A stretch of DNA of 64,000 bases, taken from Herbaspirillum sp. SJZ106. Lineage in GTDB: Bacteria > Pseudomonadota > Gammaproteobacteria > Burkholderiales > Burkholderiaceae_D. The DNA is taken from contig NZ_VFNI01000001.1 of NCBI RefSeq assembly GCF_006715495.1, forward strand, positions 496,001 to 560,000, given 5' to 3'. Made by a program: the position numbers and the translations under genes. The notes below the pieces were generated by a model. That model worked only from the letters and a program-made list of their open reading frames with translations. It was not told the DNA's origin and did no database searches. Positions 18,312-27,601 of this stretch are shown here, piece after piece. Within the stretch, counting starts at the first letter, position 1. Each line of letters begins with the position of its first letter.

Positions 18312-19622
18312 ATGAGTCCACAACTGCTGTTCTGGATTCCCGCCATTTTGCGCCTGGTGTTGTGCCTGGCCGGAGCGGGAGTCGTCGGTTTCTTCTTCGG
18401 CATTATTGCCGGCCTGGTCGTCGCCGTGCTGGGCGTGGGGGCGATGATGGTGACCCACCTGCATTACCTGTTCCGCCTTTCCAGCTGGCTGGACGATTCC
18501 GGCCAGTCCCGCCTGCCGGACGGCTGGGGGGCGTGGACCGACGTTTATGCCCGCCTGTACCGCATGCGCCGGGACGACGAAAAGAACCAGGCCGAACTGG
18601 CCGAGTGGCTGGCGCGCTTTCGCCAGGCCATGAGCCTGTTGCCCGATGGCGTAGTGATCATGGACGATGTGCTGTTCCTCGAATGGTGCAATCCGGCCGC
18701 GCAGCATCACCTGGGCTTGAAGCTGGAGCGCGACAAGGGCATGCGCGTCACCAACCTGATCCGCAATCCGGCCTTCATCGACTACATCATCCTGGGCCGC
18801 TACGAGCAGCCGCTGACGCTGACGCTGCACGAGCGCAAGCTGATCGTGCAGATCATCCCGTTCGAGAACCGCCGCCAGATCCTGGTCACCCATGACGCCA
18901 CCGAGTCCGAGCGCATCGACATGATGCGGCGCGATTTCGTGGCCAATGCCTCGCATGAACTGCGCACGCCGTTGACGGTCATCAACGGCTTCCTGGAAAT
19001 CGCCCTGGCCCAGCCCAAGCTCGATCCCGAGACCCGCGCCGCGCACCTGACGCTCATGACCGAACAGGGCCAGCGCATGCAAAACCTGATCGATGACATG
19101 CTGACCCTGACCCGGCTGGAATCGATCGATTACCCGCTGCGTTCGGAAGTGGTGCGGGTGCGGCCGCTGCTCGAAGGCATTGCCGAAGAAGCGCGCGCGC
19201 TGTCGGCCGGCAAGCACGGCATCACGCTGGAAGTTGACGGCCCGGACCTGAAGGGCAACATCGATGAACTGCGCAGCGCCTTTACCAACCTGGTGACCAA
19301 CGCCGTGCGCTACACGCCGCCGTCGGGGCGCATCATGCTGCGCTGGAAAAGCGACGAACAGGGCGCGCATTTCTCCGTGCAGGACACCGGCATCGGCATC
19401 AGCCCAGAGCATATTTCGCGCCTGACCGAGCGTTTCTACCGCGTCGACAAGAGCCGCTCGCGCGAAACCCAAGGCACCGGCCTGGGCCTGGCGATCGTGC
19501 GCCATGTGTTGCTGCGCCACCGCGCCGTGCTGGATATCCAGTCCGTGCCGGATCGGGGCAGCACCTTTACCGTACACTTTCCGGCCAGCCAGACGATTGA
19601 GGATTTTGTGCCGGTCAAATGA
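18312..19622 (+). CDS. phoR: Phosphate sensor histidine kinase PhoR
   Basis: A 436-residue kinase. An N-terminal membrane hairpin (about 8-50) has almost no periplasmic loop, as usual for PhoR. A linker and PAS domain follow (about 95-195), then the HisKA helix with H215 in NASHELRTPLTV, and an HATPase with N box NLVTNAVRY, G1 DTGIGIS and G2 GTGLGLAIV. It phosphorylates or dephosphorylates PhoB in response to Pst/PhoU status. A perfect palindromic terminator begins 10 bases after its stop and ends the pst-pho transcription unit. Confidence 0.97.
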   Translation: MSPQLLFWIPAILRLVLCLAGAGVVGFFFGIIAGLVVAVLGVGAMMVTHLHYLFRLSSWLDDSGQSRLPDGWGAWTDVYARLYRMRRDDEKNQAELAEWLARFRQAMSLLPDGVVIMDDVLFLEWCNPAAQHHLGLKLERDKGMRVTNLIRNPAFIDYIILGRYEQPLTLTLHERKLIVQIIPFENRRQILVTHDATESERIDMMRRDFVANASHELRTPLTVINGFLEIALAQPKLDPETRAAHLTLMTEQGQRMQNLIDDMLTLTRLESIDYPLRSEVVRVRPLLEGIAEEARALSAGKHGITLEVDGPDLKGNIDELRSAFTNLVTNAVRYTPPSGRIMLRWKSDEQGAHFSVQDTGIGISPEHISRLTERFYRVDKSRSRETQGTGLGLAIVRHVLLRHRAVLDIQSVPDRGSTFTVHFPASQTIEDFVPVK

Positions 19623-19631
19623 CGAAAATGC

Positions 19632-19659
19632 AAAAAAGGATGCCATGGCATCCTTTTTT
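19632..19659. terminator. Perfect palindromic terminator ending the pst-pho operon
   Basis: A perfect 28-base palindrome, AAAAAAGGATGCCA and its complement, with the T tract inside the right arm. It can work in both directions. Confidence 0.92.
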
Positions 19660-19945
19660 CATGGCCGATTGTCGCAGCGCAGGCAGGTCGCGGGCAACGC
19701 CAACGGGTTGGCTGCTCGGAACTGCGTGCTAGGTAGAAATACGAATATCTGCCGGCAGGCGTTCATGGACACAATACCGGCGCGCCGGGTGGCAGTTTCG
19801 CAAGAGGGGAGACGAGAGCGAGAGCCGGCGGCGCGGCTATCGGAACCATGCTGCCGGTCCACAACGGCGGTGCGACAACACGATCCGGTGGCCGGCAAGC
19901 TTCTTCCCCCGACATGAAAAATCAACAACTCCGGAAGGAGAAAAA

Positions 19946-21613
19946 ATGAGCTACTTCGCCAATATGAAGATAGGCCGGCGCCTGACCTTGGGCTTCGCTT
20001 TCATCCTGATTGCCGCCTGCGTGGTGGTCGCCTTTTCCATCTGGCGCCTGCATGGCATCGCCGCAGCCACCGCCGCCATGATGCAGCAGCCGCTGACCAA
20101 GGAGCGCCTGGTGTCGGACTGGTACCGCACCATCCATACCAGCGTGCGCCGCACCACGGCAATCGCCAAGAGTTCCGACGCCAGCCTGGCCGCCTTTTTC
20201 GCCGAAGATGCCGCTGCCGCAACCAAGTTGTCGAGCGGGCAACAGAAGGCGATCGAGGCGCTCCTGAGTTCGGATGCCGAGAAGGCCGTCTTCGACAAAC
20301 TCTCGGCCGTTCGCAAGGACTACATCAAATACCGCGACGCCATCTCCAAGGCCAAGGCCGACGGCCAGGTCGAGGAGGTCGAGAAGATCCTGGCCGGTCC
20401 TTACGATGCGGCGGCCAAGGGCTACCTCGACCTGCTGCAGCAATTGCTCAATGTACAGCGGGAAGGCATTGACCGGATCGCCGGGGACATCCAGGCGATC
20501 TATGAGCACAGCCGCAACCTGATGCTGGCCTTGGGCGCGTTGCTGTTGGTGCTGGGCTGGCTGTTCGCCTGGCGCCTGGCGCTGGGCATCACCCGCCCGC
20601 TGGAACGGGCGGTCGACGTGGCCGAGACCGTGGCCGCCGGCGACCTGACCGTGCAAGTGGACGCGCGCATGGCATCGCGCCGCGATGAAACCGGCAAGCT
20701 GCTGCATGCCTTGCAGGCCATGACCGGCAACCTGGCGCGCATCGTCGGCCAGGTACGCAGCGGCACCGACGCCATTTCCACCGCCTCGCGCGAGATCGCC
20801 AGCGGTAACCTCGACCTGTCGGCGCGTACCGAGCGCCAGGCCGGTTCGCTGGAGGAAACCGCGTCAGCCATGGAAGAACTGACCTCCACCGTGCGCCAGA
20901 ACGCCGACAATGCGCGCCAGGCCAACCAGTTGGCGGCCTCGGCCTCGGCGGTGGCGCAGCAGGGCGGCGGCGTGGTCAGCCAGGTGGTCTCGACCATGGG
21001 CGCGATCGATGAGTCTTCGCGCAAGATCGTCGACATCATCAGCGTGATCGACGGCATCGCTTTCCAGACCAATATCCTGGCGTTGAATGCCGCGGTGGAA
21101 GCGGCCCGCGCCGGCGAACAGGGGCGCGGCTTCGCGGTGGTGGCGTCGGAGGTACGCTCGCTGGCCCAGCGTTCGGCGGCGGCGGCCAAGGAGATCAAGG
21201 GCCTGATCGACGACTCGGTGGCCAAGGTCGGCACCGGCAGCGCCCTGGTGGGCCAGGCCGGCAGCACGATGGAGCAGGTGGTCGCCAGCGTGCGTCACGT
21301 GGCCGATATCGTCGGCGAGATCACCGCCGCCAGCGCCGAGCAGAGCGATGGCATCGGCCAGGTCAACCGGGCCATCGTCGAGATGGACCAGGCCACGCAG
21401 CAGAACGCCGCCCTGGTGGAACAGGCGGCGGCCGCAGCCGAAGCGATGCAGGAGCAGGCCGTCCGCTTGTCCGAAGTCGTCAGCCAATTCAAGCTGGCTG
21501 GCGCACCCGAGCAGCAAGTTGTCTTTGCCGCAGGGCCGGCATTGGCATCGCAATTGGCATCGCAAACAGACCCTGGAAACCTGCTGGTCATTCAGCGCCG
21601 TAGCGACGCTTGA
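19946..21613 (+). CDS. Methyl-accepting chemotaxis protein lacking the pentapeptide tail
   Basis: A 555-residue receptor with TM1 at about 12-32, periplasmic four-helix-type sensor about 33-190, TM2 about 193-212, HAMP and signalling hairpin (tip near 375-400). GGAAGGAG lies before the ATG. Unlike the three receptors at 2858-9388 it has no acidic aromatic tail and no long Pro/Ala linker; it ends VIQRRSDA. Its last eight codons overlap the 3' end of the convergent lysR gene by 26 bases. This looks like a receptor whose linker and tail were lost when lysR became adjacent, though an originally tail-less receptor is possible. Adaptation would then rely on tail-bearing neighbours in mixed arrays. 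The ligand is unknown; adjacency to a catabolic cluster could hint at one of its substrates. Confidence 0.9.
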   Translation: MSYFANMKIGRRLTLGFAFILIAACVVVAFSIWRLHGIAAATAAMMQQPLTKERLVSDWYRTIHTSVRRTTAIAKSSDASLAAFFAEDAAAATKLSSGQQKAIEALLSSDAEKAVFDKLSAVRKDYIKYRDAISKAKADGQVEEVEKILAGPYDAAAKGYLDLLQQLLNVQREGIDRIAGDIQAIYEHSRNLMLALGALLLVLGWLFAWRLALGITRPLERAVDVAETVAAGDLTVQVDARMASRRDETGKLLHALQAMTGNLARIVGQVRSGTDAISTASREIASGNLDLSARTERQAGSLEETASAMEELTSTVRQNADNARQANQLAASASAVAQQGGGVVSQVVSTMGAIDESSRKIVDIISVIDGIAFQTNILALNAAVEAARAGEQGRGFAVVASEVRSLAQRSAAAAKEIKGLIDDSVAKVGTGSALVGQAGSTMEQVVASVRHVADIVGEITAASAEQSDGIGQVNRAIVEMDQATQQNAALVEQAAAAAEAMQEQAVRLSEVVSQFKLAGAPEQQVVFAAGPALASQLASQTDPGNLLVIQRRSDA

Positions 21614-22472
21614 TGATGGCGATAAGGCGCTGGGCCGCCGGAGACAGGTACATGTCGCGGCGATAGGTTACCCCCATGCGCCTGAGCATCGTGGTTTCTT
21701 TCAATACGACTTCCCGCAGGTTCCCGCGGCCGGCATCCAGGTTCAACTTCGAGGCGAAGCCCAGCAGATTGGTGCGCTCGATCAGCGGCATGATCATGTT
21801 GAGTACGGTGGGCGTGATTTGCACGGTCGGCCGCGCCAGGTGATGGCGGTCGAAGACGTTGTCCAGCCATTGCCGGCTAAGCACCGATTGCGCCGGCAGC
21901 ACCCAGTGATAGTCGAGGAGAGTGCGCAGCGTGCACTTGCGCTTGAAGACGGGATGGTGCGCGCTGGCCATCACGACCATCTGGTCATGCATGATCTCCT
22001 CGGTCTGGAACACATCATCGCTCTGGATCACCGGTCCCAGCACGATATCCAGTTCACCGGCCTTGAGGCCTTCCAATAACGCATCGTTCATCGAGACCTT
22101 GAGGTCGATGGTGACTTTGTTCGCCTCCAGCAGCAGTTCTTCGCAGAACGATGGGAGGATGTGCTCGGCAAGGGTGGGAATGCATCCCAGCCGGATGTTG
22201 CCCGCCCGTCCATTGGCATAGTCGCCGATCTCGCGGGCGGTGTCGTCCATCATCAACGTGATCTGGCGCGATCGCGCCAGCAGCGTCGCCCCCACCGCCG
22301 TCAGGCGAATTCCCCGTCCTGCGCGCTCGAACAGCGGCGCACCCAGTTGCTCTTCCAGGCGGTCGATGCACTTGGTCAGGGCCGGCTGCGTCTTGTAGAG
22401 CCGCTCCGCCGCGCGCCCGACATGTCCTTCCTCGGCAATCACCTCGAAATACTTGAGATCGCGATAGTCCAT
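21588..22472 (-). CDS. LysR-family regulator of the adjacent catabolic cluster
   Basis: A 294-residue LysR regulator. The winged helix-turn-helix (about 1-60) includes [26 protein letters not shown], and the effector-binding domain begins near residue 90 with [17 protein letters not shown]. It is divergent from the amidohydrolase gene, the usual LysR arrangement, so it most likely controls the cluster 22599-28924 in response to a pathway compound. Its 3' end overlaps the chemoreceptor gene by 26 bases. No specific subfamily is recognised beyond general resemblance to regulators of aromatic and sugar acid catabolism. Confidence 0.9.
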   Translation of the reverse strand: MDYRDLKYFEVIAEEGHVGRAAERLYKTQPALTKCIDRLEEQLGAPLFERAGRGIRLTAVGATLLARSRQITLMMDDTAREIGDYANGRAGNIRLGCIPTLAEHILPSFCEELLLEANKVTIDLKVSMNDALLEGLKAGELDIVLGPVIQSDDVFQTEEIMHDQMVVMASAHHPVFKRKCTLRTLLDYHWVLPAQSVLSRQWLDNVFDRHHLARPTVQITPTVLNMIMPLIERTNLLGFASKLNLDAGRGNLREVVLKETTMLRRMGVTYRRDMYLSPAAQRLIAIIKRRYGAE

Positions 22473-22488
22473 GATTCATTCCTGAAAG

Positions 22489-22506
22489 TTATGGAATGCA
22501 AAATAA
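22489..22506. promoter_or_regulatory. Possible LysR binding site in divergent spacer
   Basis: TTAT-N10-ATAA inverted repeat in an A/T-rich patch between the lysR and amidohydrolase starts. Size and position fit a LysR-type site, but short A/T palindromes are expected by chance in such a patch. Confidence 0.25.
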
Positions 22507-22598
22507 AAGCAAATATACATTAAAAAAACCGGCGCGTAGACTGCCCTCCAAACGATGCACCGGCTCATCGCCGGCGCGGAAAAAACATGGAGACGAAG

Positions 22599-23558
22599 AT
22601 GTTGGAGACAGTACAGACACGTCGTGCATTCCTGCGCCGGGCAACGGCGCTGGCGGCAGGGTTGGGCACAGCCGCATACGGCGCATCCGGCGCATCCGCA
22701 ATGGCAAGCGATGAAGCGTTTCCCCATTCCGCCGGCAGCGAGCGCATCTCCATCAAGTTGCCGGCCGATGCATGCGATTGCCACATGCATATCTATGACG
22801 ACCGCTTCCCCTGGGCGCCCGGCGCCAAGCTGCTGCACCCGCCGGCCACCGTGGCGATGTACCGCAGGTTGCAGCAGCGGCTGGGAACCTCGCGCAATGT
22901 CGTAGTGACGCCTTCGGCTTACGGCACCGACAACCGCTGCACCCTGGATGCGCTGGAACAACTGGGGGCCTCGGCGCGCGGTGTCGCCGTGCTGGATACC
23001 GGCGTGAGCGATGCGGAGCTGGCGCGGCTCGACAAGGCCGGCATCAGGGGCTTGCGCTTCAACCTGGCCATCGGTTCCGTGACCAGCGCGGCCATGATCG
23101 AACCGCTGGCGCGCCGCGTGGCGCACCTGGGCTGGCACATGCAGGTCAACATGTCCAACGACGAGCTGCTTGCCAACCGCGACATGCTGTCGCGCCTGCC
23201 GGTTCCCGTGGTGTTCGATCACTTCGCCCGCATTCCATTGCAGGACAGCGCTTCCCATCCTGTCTATGCATTCGTCGTCGGCCTGATGCAGGACAAGCGC
23301 GCCTACATCAAGCTGTCCGGCGCCTACCTGGCAAGCAAGGCCGGCGCCCCCGCATATGGCGACGTCGCGCCGCTGGCCCGCGCGCTCATCAGCGCGGCCC
23401 CGACGCAGGTACTGTGGGGCAGCGACTGGCCGCACCCGACCGAGAAGCATAAACCGGACGATGCGCTCCTCTTGAATCTGATGGCCGAATGGGCCGGTTC
23501 CGCCGAGCAACTCAAGGCATTGCTGGCGGATAACCCTGCGCGTCTTTACCGCTTCTGA
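22599..23558 (+). CDS. Tat-exported amidohydrolase, galactarolactone isomerase / LigI-like
   Basis: A 319-residue TIM-barrel amidohydrolase. An N-terminal twin-arginine signal TRRAFLRRATALAAGLG marks export in folded form to the periplasm. The mature domain has DCHMHIYD (metal or active-site HxH), GLRFNLAIG, FDHFARIP and a terminal WGSDWPHP bearing the catalytic Asp. This group includes 2-pyrone-4,6-dicarboxylate hydrolase (LigI) and D-galactarolactone isomerase, so a lactone is the likely substrate. ATG 22599 is preferred because GGAG lies seven bases ahead; ATG 22587 is the alternative. It heads a cluster with a permease, lactonase, aldolase-like protein and dehydrogenase. A periplasmic location is unusual for this family. 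Confidence 0.75.
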   Translation: MLETVQTRRAFLRRATALAAGLGTAAYGASGASAMASDEAFPHSAGSERISIKLPADACDCHMHIYDDRFPWAPGAKLLHPPATVAMYRRLQQRLGTSRNVVVTPSAYGTDNRCTLDALEQLGASARGVAVLDTGVSDAELARLDKAGIRGLRFNLAIGSVTSAAMIEPLARRVAHLGWHMQVNMSNDELLANRDMLSRLPVPVVFDHFARIPLQDSASHPVYAFVVGLMQDKRAYIKLSGAYLASKAGAPAYGDVAPLARALISAAPTQVLWGSDWPHPTEKHKPDDALLLNLMAEWAGSAEQLKALLADNPARLYRF

Positions 23559-23568
23559 GGAAAACACA

Positions 23569-24897
23569 ATGAGCCAGGCACAGGAAGTCCTGATGACGCA
23601 CAGCGCATCTGCGGCAGAAACACAATCCGTCGACGAACAGTCCACGATGAAAAAGGTGATGCGTCGCCTGATTCCCTTCATCCTGCTGTGCTATGTGGTC
23701 AGCTACCTGGACCGCATCAATGTCGGCTTTGCCGCGCTGACCATGAACCAGGATCTGGGCCTGACGCCGTCGCAGTTCGGCCTGGGCGCCGGCTTGTTCT
23801 TCATCGGCTATTTCTTCTTCGAGATTCCCAGCAACCTGGCGCTGCATCGTTTCGGCGCACGCATGTGGATCTCGCGCATCATGATTTCCTGGGGGCTGAT
23901 CTCCATGGCGACGGCCTTCGTGGTCGGCCCCAAGAGTTTCGCGCTGGCGCGCTTTTTCCTGGGCATGGCCGAAGCCGGTTTCACGCCCGGCATCTACCTC
24001 TATTTCACCAAGTGGTTCCCCGGACAGTGGCGCGGCAAGGCCACGGCTTTCTTCCTGATCGGGATTCCGGTGGCCAACATCATCGGCTCGCCGCTGTCCG
24101 GTGCGTTGATGGAACTGCACGGCCTGTGGGGTTACAAGGGCTGGCAGGTTCTGCTGTTGCTGGAGGCGCTGCCGGCGGTCTTATTGGGCGTGGCCTGCCT
24201 GTTCTTGCTGCCGGATCGTCCGTCCAAGGCGCGCTGGCTCACCCCGCGCGAACAGCAATGGCTGGAAGCCGAACTGGCGACCGAACAAGGCATCCTGGCT
24301 GCGCGCCACGGCAACAAGCTGCGCGACGCCTTCTCCAACTGGCGCGTGTTCGCGCTGGCCGGCGCCAACTTCTGCGGCATCATCGGTTCGCTCAGCATCG
24401 GCTTGTGGCTGCCGCAGATCATCAAGGAGTTCGGCTTGCCGTCGCATCAGGTCGGTCTGGTCGCCGCCATTCCTTACATCGTCGGCGCCATCGCCATGAC
24501 CCTGTGGGCCAGGCTGGCCAACAACAGCGACAAGCGCCTGTTCTTCGTGGCCGGTGCGATCGCCATCGCGGCAGCGTCGATCGCGATCTCGGCCTTCATG
24601 CATGACCCGTTGCTGAAGATGCTGGCCATCACCGTGGCGGTGGCTTCCATCCTCTCGTTCCAGGCCACCTTCTGGGCCATTCCCTCCGGCTTTCTCACCG
24701 GCCGCGCAGCGGCAGGCGGGCTGGCGCTGATCGTCTCCATCGGCAACCTGGGCGGTTTCGTCGGCCCGTCGATGATCGGTTTCATCCGGGAAGCGACCCA
24801 GGGTTTTACTTATCCGTTGATCTTCGTGGCCGGGGCGCTGCTGCTGGGGGCGGCGATCACCCTCGTGCTGGGCGATCCCGCCAAGACCGAGAAATAA
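23569..24897 (+). CDS. MFS permease, anion:cation symporter (ACS) family
   Basis: A 442-residue, 12-helix transporter. Family marks are the first-helix YVVSYLDRINVGFAAL and the segment EIPSNLALHRFGAR.W..RI...WG, both typical of the ACS/phthalate permease group that imports organic acid anions (hexuronates, glucarate, tartrate, phthalate). It begins 10 bases after the amidohydrolase stop with GAGGA as ribosome site, so it is operonic. It probably imports the acid produced or modified by the periplasmic amidohydrolase. Confidence 0.88.
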   Translation: MSQAQEVLMTHSASAAETQSVDEQSTMKKVMRRLIPFILLCYVVSYLDRINVGFAALTMNQDLGLTPSQFGLGAGLFFIGYFFFEIPSNLALHRFGARMWISRIMISWGLISMATAFVVGPKSFALARFFLGMAEAGFTPGIYLYFTKWFPGQWRGKATAFFLIGIPVANIIGSPLSGALMELHGLWGYKGWQVLLLLEALPAVLLGVACLFLLPDRPSKARWLTPREQQWLEAELATEQGILAARHGNKLRDAFSNWRVFALAGANFCGIIGSLSIGLWLPQIIKEFGLPSHQVGLVAAIPYIVGAIAMTLWARLANNSDKRLFFVAGAIAIAAASIAISAFMHDPLLKMLAITVAVASILSFQATFWAIPSGFLTGRAAAGGLALIVSIGNLGGFVGPSMIGFIREATQGFTYPLIFVAGALLLGAAITLVLGDPAKTEK

Positions 24898-24916
24898 ATG
24901 TCAGGACAAACCGATC

Positions 24917-25837
24917 ATGAGCTTCTTCGCACCACCTCCCACTGTTGAAACGACGATCTTCACGCGGCTGCCGGACAGTTTCCGCAAGCCGAGGAAGAAT
25001 TCCTGGAGCGACGCCAACCGCGGCGGCCTGCCGATCGATTCCTTCCTGGAGGGACCGTCGTTCGATCGCCAGGGCCGCCTGTATGTCACCGACATTCCGT
25101 ACGGCCGCATCTTCCGCATCTCGCAGGAAGGGGAGTGGGAGCTGGTCACCGAGTACGACGGCTGGCCCAATGGCCTGAAGATCGACAAGAACGGCCGCAT
25201 CGTCATCACCGACTACAAGCGCGGGCTGGTGCAGTTGAACCCGGATACCGGCGCAGTCTCGCCGCTGCTGGAAACGGTAGGCTCGGAAGGCTTCAAGGGC
25301 GTCAACGACCTGATGTTCGGGCCGTCCGGCGAGATCTACTTCACCGATCAGGGGCAGACCGGCCTGCAGGATCCGACCGGCCGCGTCTATCGCCTTTCTC
25401 CCGAAGGCCAGTTGACCTGCCTGATCAACACCATCCCCAGCCCGAACGGCATCGTCTACGACCCCGCGCTGAACCACCTGCTGGTGGCGGTGACCCGCGC
25501 GCAGCAGATCTGGCGCATCCCGTTGCACAACAGCGGCGTGGTGGGCAAGGTCGGCGTGTTCGCCAACCTGCATGGCGGCATGGCCGGGCCGGACGGCCTG
25601 GCGCTGGATTCCGAGAGCTGCCTGTATATCGCCCACACCGGTTTCGGTTCCATCTGGCGGCTATCCAGGTTTGCCGAGCCGTTGCTGCGGATCCGCTCCA
25701 ATGCCGGTATCTCGACCACCAACCTGGCCTTCGGCGGCCCGGACGGCAAGCGCCTGTTCATTACCGAATCCCAGACCGGTTCCATCTTGTGCGCCGATGT
25801 GCCGGCAGCCGGCCTGCCGATGTATTCGCACGCCTGA
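24917..25837 (+). CDS. SMP-30/gluconolactonase-like lactone hydrolase
   Basis: A 306-residue six-bladed propeller of the SMP-30/gluconolactonase/LRE group. Visible marks are EGPSFDRQGRLYVTDIPYGRIFRI (metal-binding Glu and first blade), NDLMFGPSGEIYFTD, PNGIVYDP and GPDGLALDSESCLYIAH. No signal peptide is seen, so it acts in the cytoplasm, probably opening a sugar-acid or related lactone. It starts 20 bases after the permease gene. Substrate cannot be assigned. Confidence 0.82.
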   Translation: MSFFAPPPTVETTIFTRLPDSFRKPRKNSWSDANRGGLPIDSFLEGPSFDRQGRLYVTDIPYGRIFRISQEGEWELVTEYDGWPNGLKIDKNGRIVITDYKRGLVQLNPDTGAVSPLLETVGSEGFKGVNDLMFGPSGEIYFTDQGQTGLQDPTGRVYRLSPEGQLTCLINTIPSPNGIVYDPALNHLLVAVTRAQQIWRIPLHNSGVVGKVGVFANLHGGMAGPDGLALDSESCLYIAHTGFGSIWRLSRFAEPLLRIRSNAGISTTNLAFGGPDGKRLFITESQTGSILCADVPAAGLPMYSHA

Positions 25838-25903
25838 CGCCAACTATCAAGCATCAATCATCAATCATCAACCTATCCCGCAATTGCCTAGCAAAGGATC
25901 ATC

Positions 25904-26596
25904 ATGAGCACCACTAAACCAGACCTCATCCGCGACATCGAGCGCGTCGATGCCGCCATCGTCGCCCAGGCATCCGAATTCCCTGCTTCCATCCTGGCCG
26001 ACGTCGCCGGTCGCCGCGGCACGCTGTGCAGCCGCATCAGCCCGCTGTCGCCGAGCATGCGGGTGGCCGGCCCGGCGCTGACCGTCGAAGTGCGCCCCGG
26101 CGACAACCTGATGATCCACGCCGCCATGGCCATCGCCAAACCGGGCGACGTGCTGGTGATCGACGGCAAGGGCGATGAAACCTGCGCTCTGCTGGGCGAG
26201 ATCATGGTGTCGCAGTGCAAGGCCATCGGCATGGCCGGCATCGTCATCTTCGGCTCCGTGCGCGATACCGAGGCTATCCGTGAAATCGGCTTTCCGGTGT
26301 ATGCGGTCGGCGCCAATCCTAACGGCCCCACCAAGAACATCGCCGGCCGCGTCAACTGGCCGGTCTCGGTGGGCGGCGCCAGCGTGCAGCCGGGCGACCT
26401 GATCGTGGGCGACGCCGACGGCGTGGTCGTGGTCGAGCGCGAGAAGGCGCCGACCCTGCTGGCGGCGGCGGCCAAGAAGGTACAGGACGAGACCAAGCGC
26501 CTGAGCGAAATCCGTACCGGCGGCCCGTTGCGTCCCGGCTGGCTGGACAGCGCGCTGCGCAAGGCCGGCGCGCTGCAGGAAGGGGAAACCCTGTGA
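25904..26596 (+). CDS. RraA/HMG-aldolase family protein (probable 2-keto acid aldolase)
   Basis: A 230-residue RraA-fold protein of the class II pyruvate aldolase group containing 4-hydroxy-4-methyl-2-oxoglutarate aldolase. Marks are GPALTVEVRPGDNLMIHAAM, GDVLVIDGKGDETCALLGEIM and VIFGSVRDTEAI, the last carrying the Arg-Asp pair that binds substrate and divalent metal. It would cleave a 4-hydroxy-2-oxo acid to pyruvate and a second carbonyl compound, or decarboxylate oxaloacetate. Its stop overlaps the GTG of the next gene. In this context it is more likely catabolic than an RNase E inhibitor. A triple 7-base tandem repeat (CATCAAT) lies in the 66-base spacer before it. Confidence 0.8.
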   Translation: MSTTKPDLIRDIERVDAAIVAQASEFPASILADVAGRRGTLCSRISPLSPSMRVAGPALTVEVRPGDNLMIHAAMAIAKPGDVLVIDGKGDETCALLGEIMVSQCKAIGMAGIVIFGSVRDTEAIREIGFPVYAVGANPNGPTKNIAGRVNWPVSVGGASVQPGDLIVGDADGVVVVEREKAPTLLAAAAKKVQDETKRLSEIRTGGPLRPGWLDSALRKAGALQEGETL

Positions 26597-27537
26597 GTGC
26601 GGCCGGCAAGAAAGGCGTGGTGCTGGTGACCGGTGCCGACCTGGCGCCGCAAGCCATCGACATCCTGCGCGACTATGAACTGGTCTTCGCCGGCGCCAAG
26701 CCGACCGAGGACGACTTGCTGACGCTGTCGGCGCAACACCAGCCGGTGGCCATCATCGTGCGCTACGGCGGCGTTACCGGCCGCATCATGGACGCCAGCA
26801 AGGCGCTGCGTGTGATTTCCAAGCACGGCACCGGGATCGACACCATCGACAGCAAGGCGGCGCAGGAACGCGGCATTGCCGTGAAGGCGGCGGTGGGCGC
26901 CAACGCGCCGGCGGTGGCGGAGCATACCTGGGCGCTGATTTTCGCCTGCGCCAAGAACGTGACGGGCCTGGATCGCCGCATGCGCCAGGGGCACTGGGAC
27001 AAGTCGACCCACAAGAGCGTCGAGCTCCAGGGGCGCACCCTCGGCCTGGTGGGCCTTGGCGCCATCGGCCGTCGGGTGGCGCTGACGGCCTTGTCGCTGG
27101 GCATGCGTGTCATCGCCCATGACCCGTTCGCCAGCCAGGCGCCGGCCGGCGTCGAGCTGGCCGATCTGGAAACGGTTTTCGCCCAATCGGATGTCCTGTC
27201 CCTGCATTGCCCGCTGACCGATGAGAACAAGCGCATGGTCAACGCGCAATCGCTGGCGCGCATGAAGGACGGCGCCATCCTGGTCAACACCGCGCGCGGC
27301 GGCCTCATTGACGAAGCGGCGCTGGTGGAGGCATTGAACAGCGGCAAGCTGCGTGCCGCCGGGCTGGACAGTTTCGCGCAGGAGCCGTTCACCGCTCCGC
27401 ATCCGCTGCAAGACATCGGCAACGTGGTTCTCAGCCCCCATATCGGCGGCGTATCCGACCGTGCCTACATCGCCATGGGAACGAGCGCGGCCAGTAACGT
27501 GCTGGCGGTGGTGGAGGCCGAGCAGGCGCTCGCCTGA
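26593..27537 (+). CDS. D-2-hydroxyacid dehydrogenase (NAD-binding, SerA-like fold)
   Basis: A 314-residue D-isomer-specific 2-hydroxyacid dehydrogenase. The Rossmann motif is GLVGLGAIGRRVA with an acidic strand end (HDPF). Catalytic elements are the Arg in NTARGGLIDEAAL, a Glu near QEPF and the His in LSPHIGGV. The GTG start overlaps the aldolase-like stop by four bases, so translation is coupled. It should interconvert a 2-keto and a D-2-hydroxy acid, perhaps an intermediate or the aldolase co-product. Glyoxylate/hydroxypyruvate reductase and phosphoglycerate dehydrogenase are the nearest named relatives by appearance. Confidence 0.85.
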   Translation: MSAAGKKGVVLVTGADLAPQAIDILRDYELVFAGAKPTEDDLLTLSAQHQPVAIIVRYGGVTGRIMDASKALRVISKHGTGIDTIDSKAAQERGIAVKAAVGANAPAVAEHTWALIFACAKNVTGLDRRMRQGHWDKSTHKSVELQGRTLGLVGLGAIGRRVALTALSLGMRVIAHDPFASQAPAGVELADLETVFAQSDVLSLHCPLTDENKRMVNAQSLARMKDGAILVNTARGGLIDEAALVEALNSGKLRAAGLDSFAQEPFTAPHPLQDIGNVVLSPHIGGVSDRAYIAMGTSAASNVLAVVEAEQALA

Positions 27538-27601
27538 TTCATAATGATCAAAGGCCAGCCGTCATGATTAGGCGGCGGCCATTTTCCTGAAGAGAAAACA
27601 C

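Noticed and set aside
25852..25872. Three tandem CATCAAT-like units as a possible CRISPR or regulator site
   Set aside because: Units are 7 bases with no spacers; simple microsatellite in an intergenic gap.
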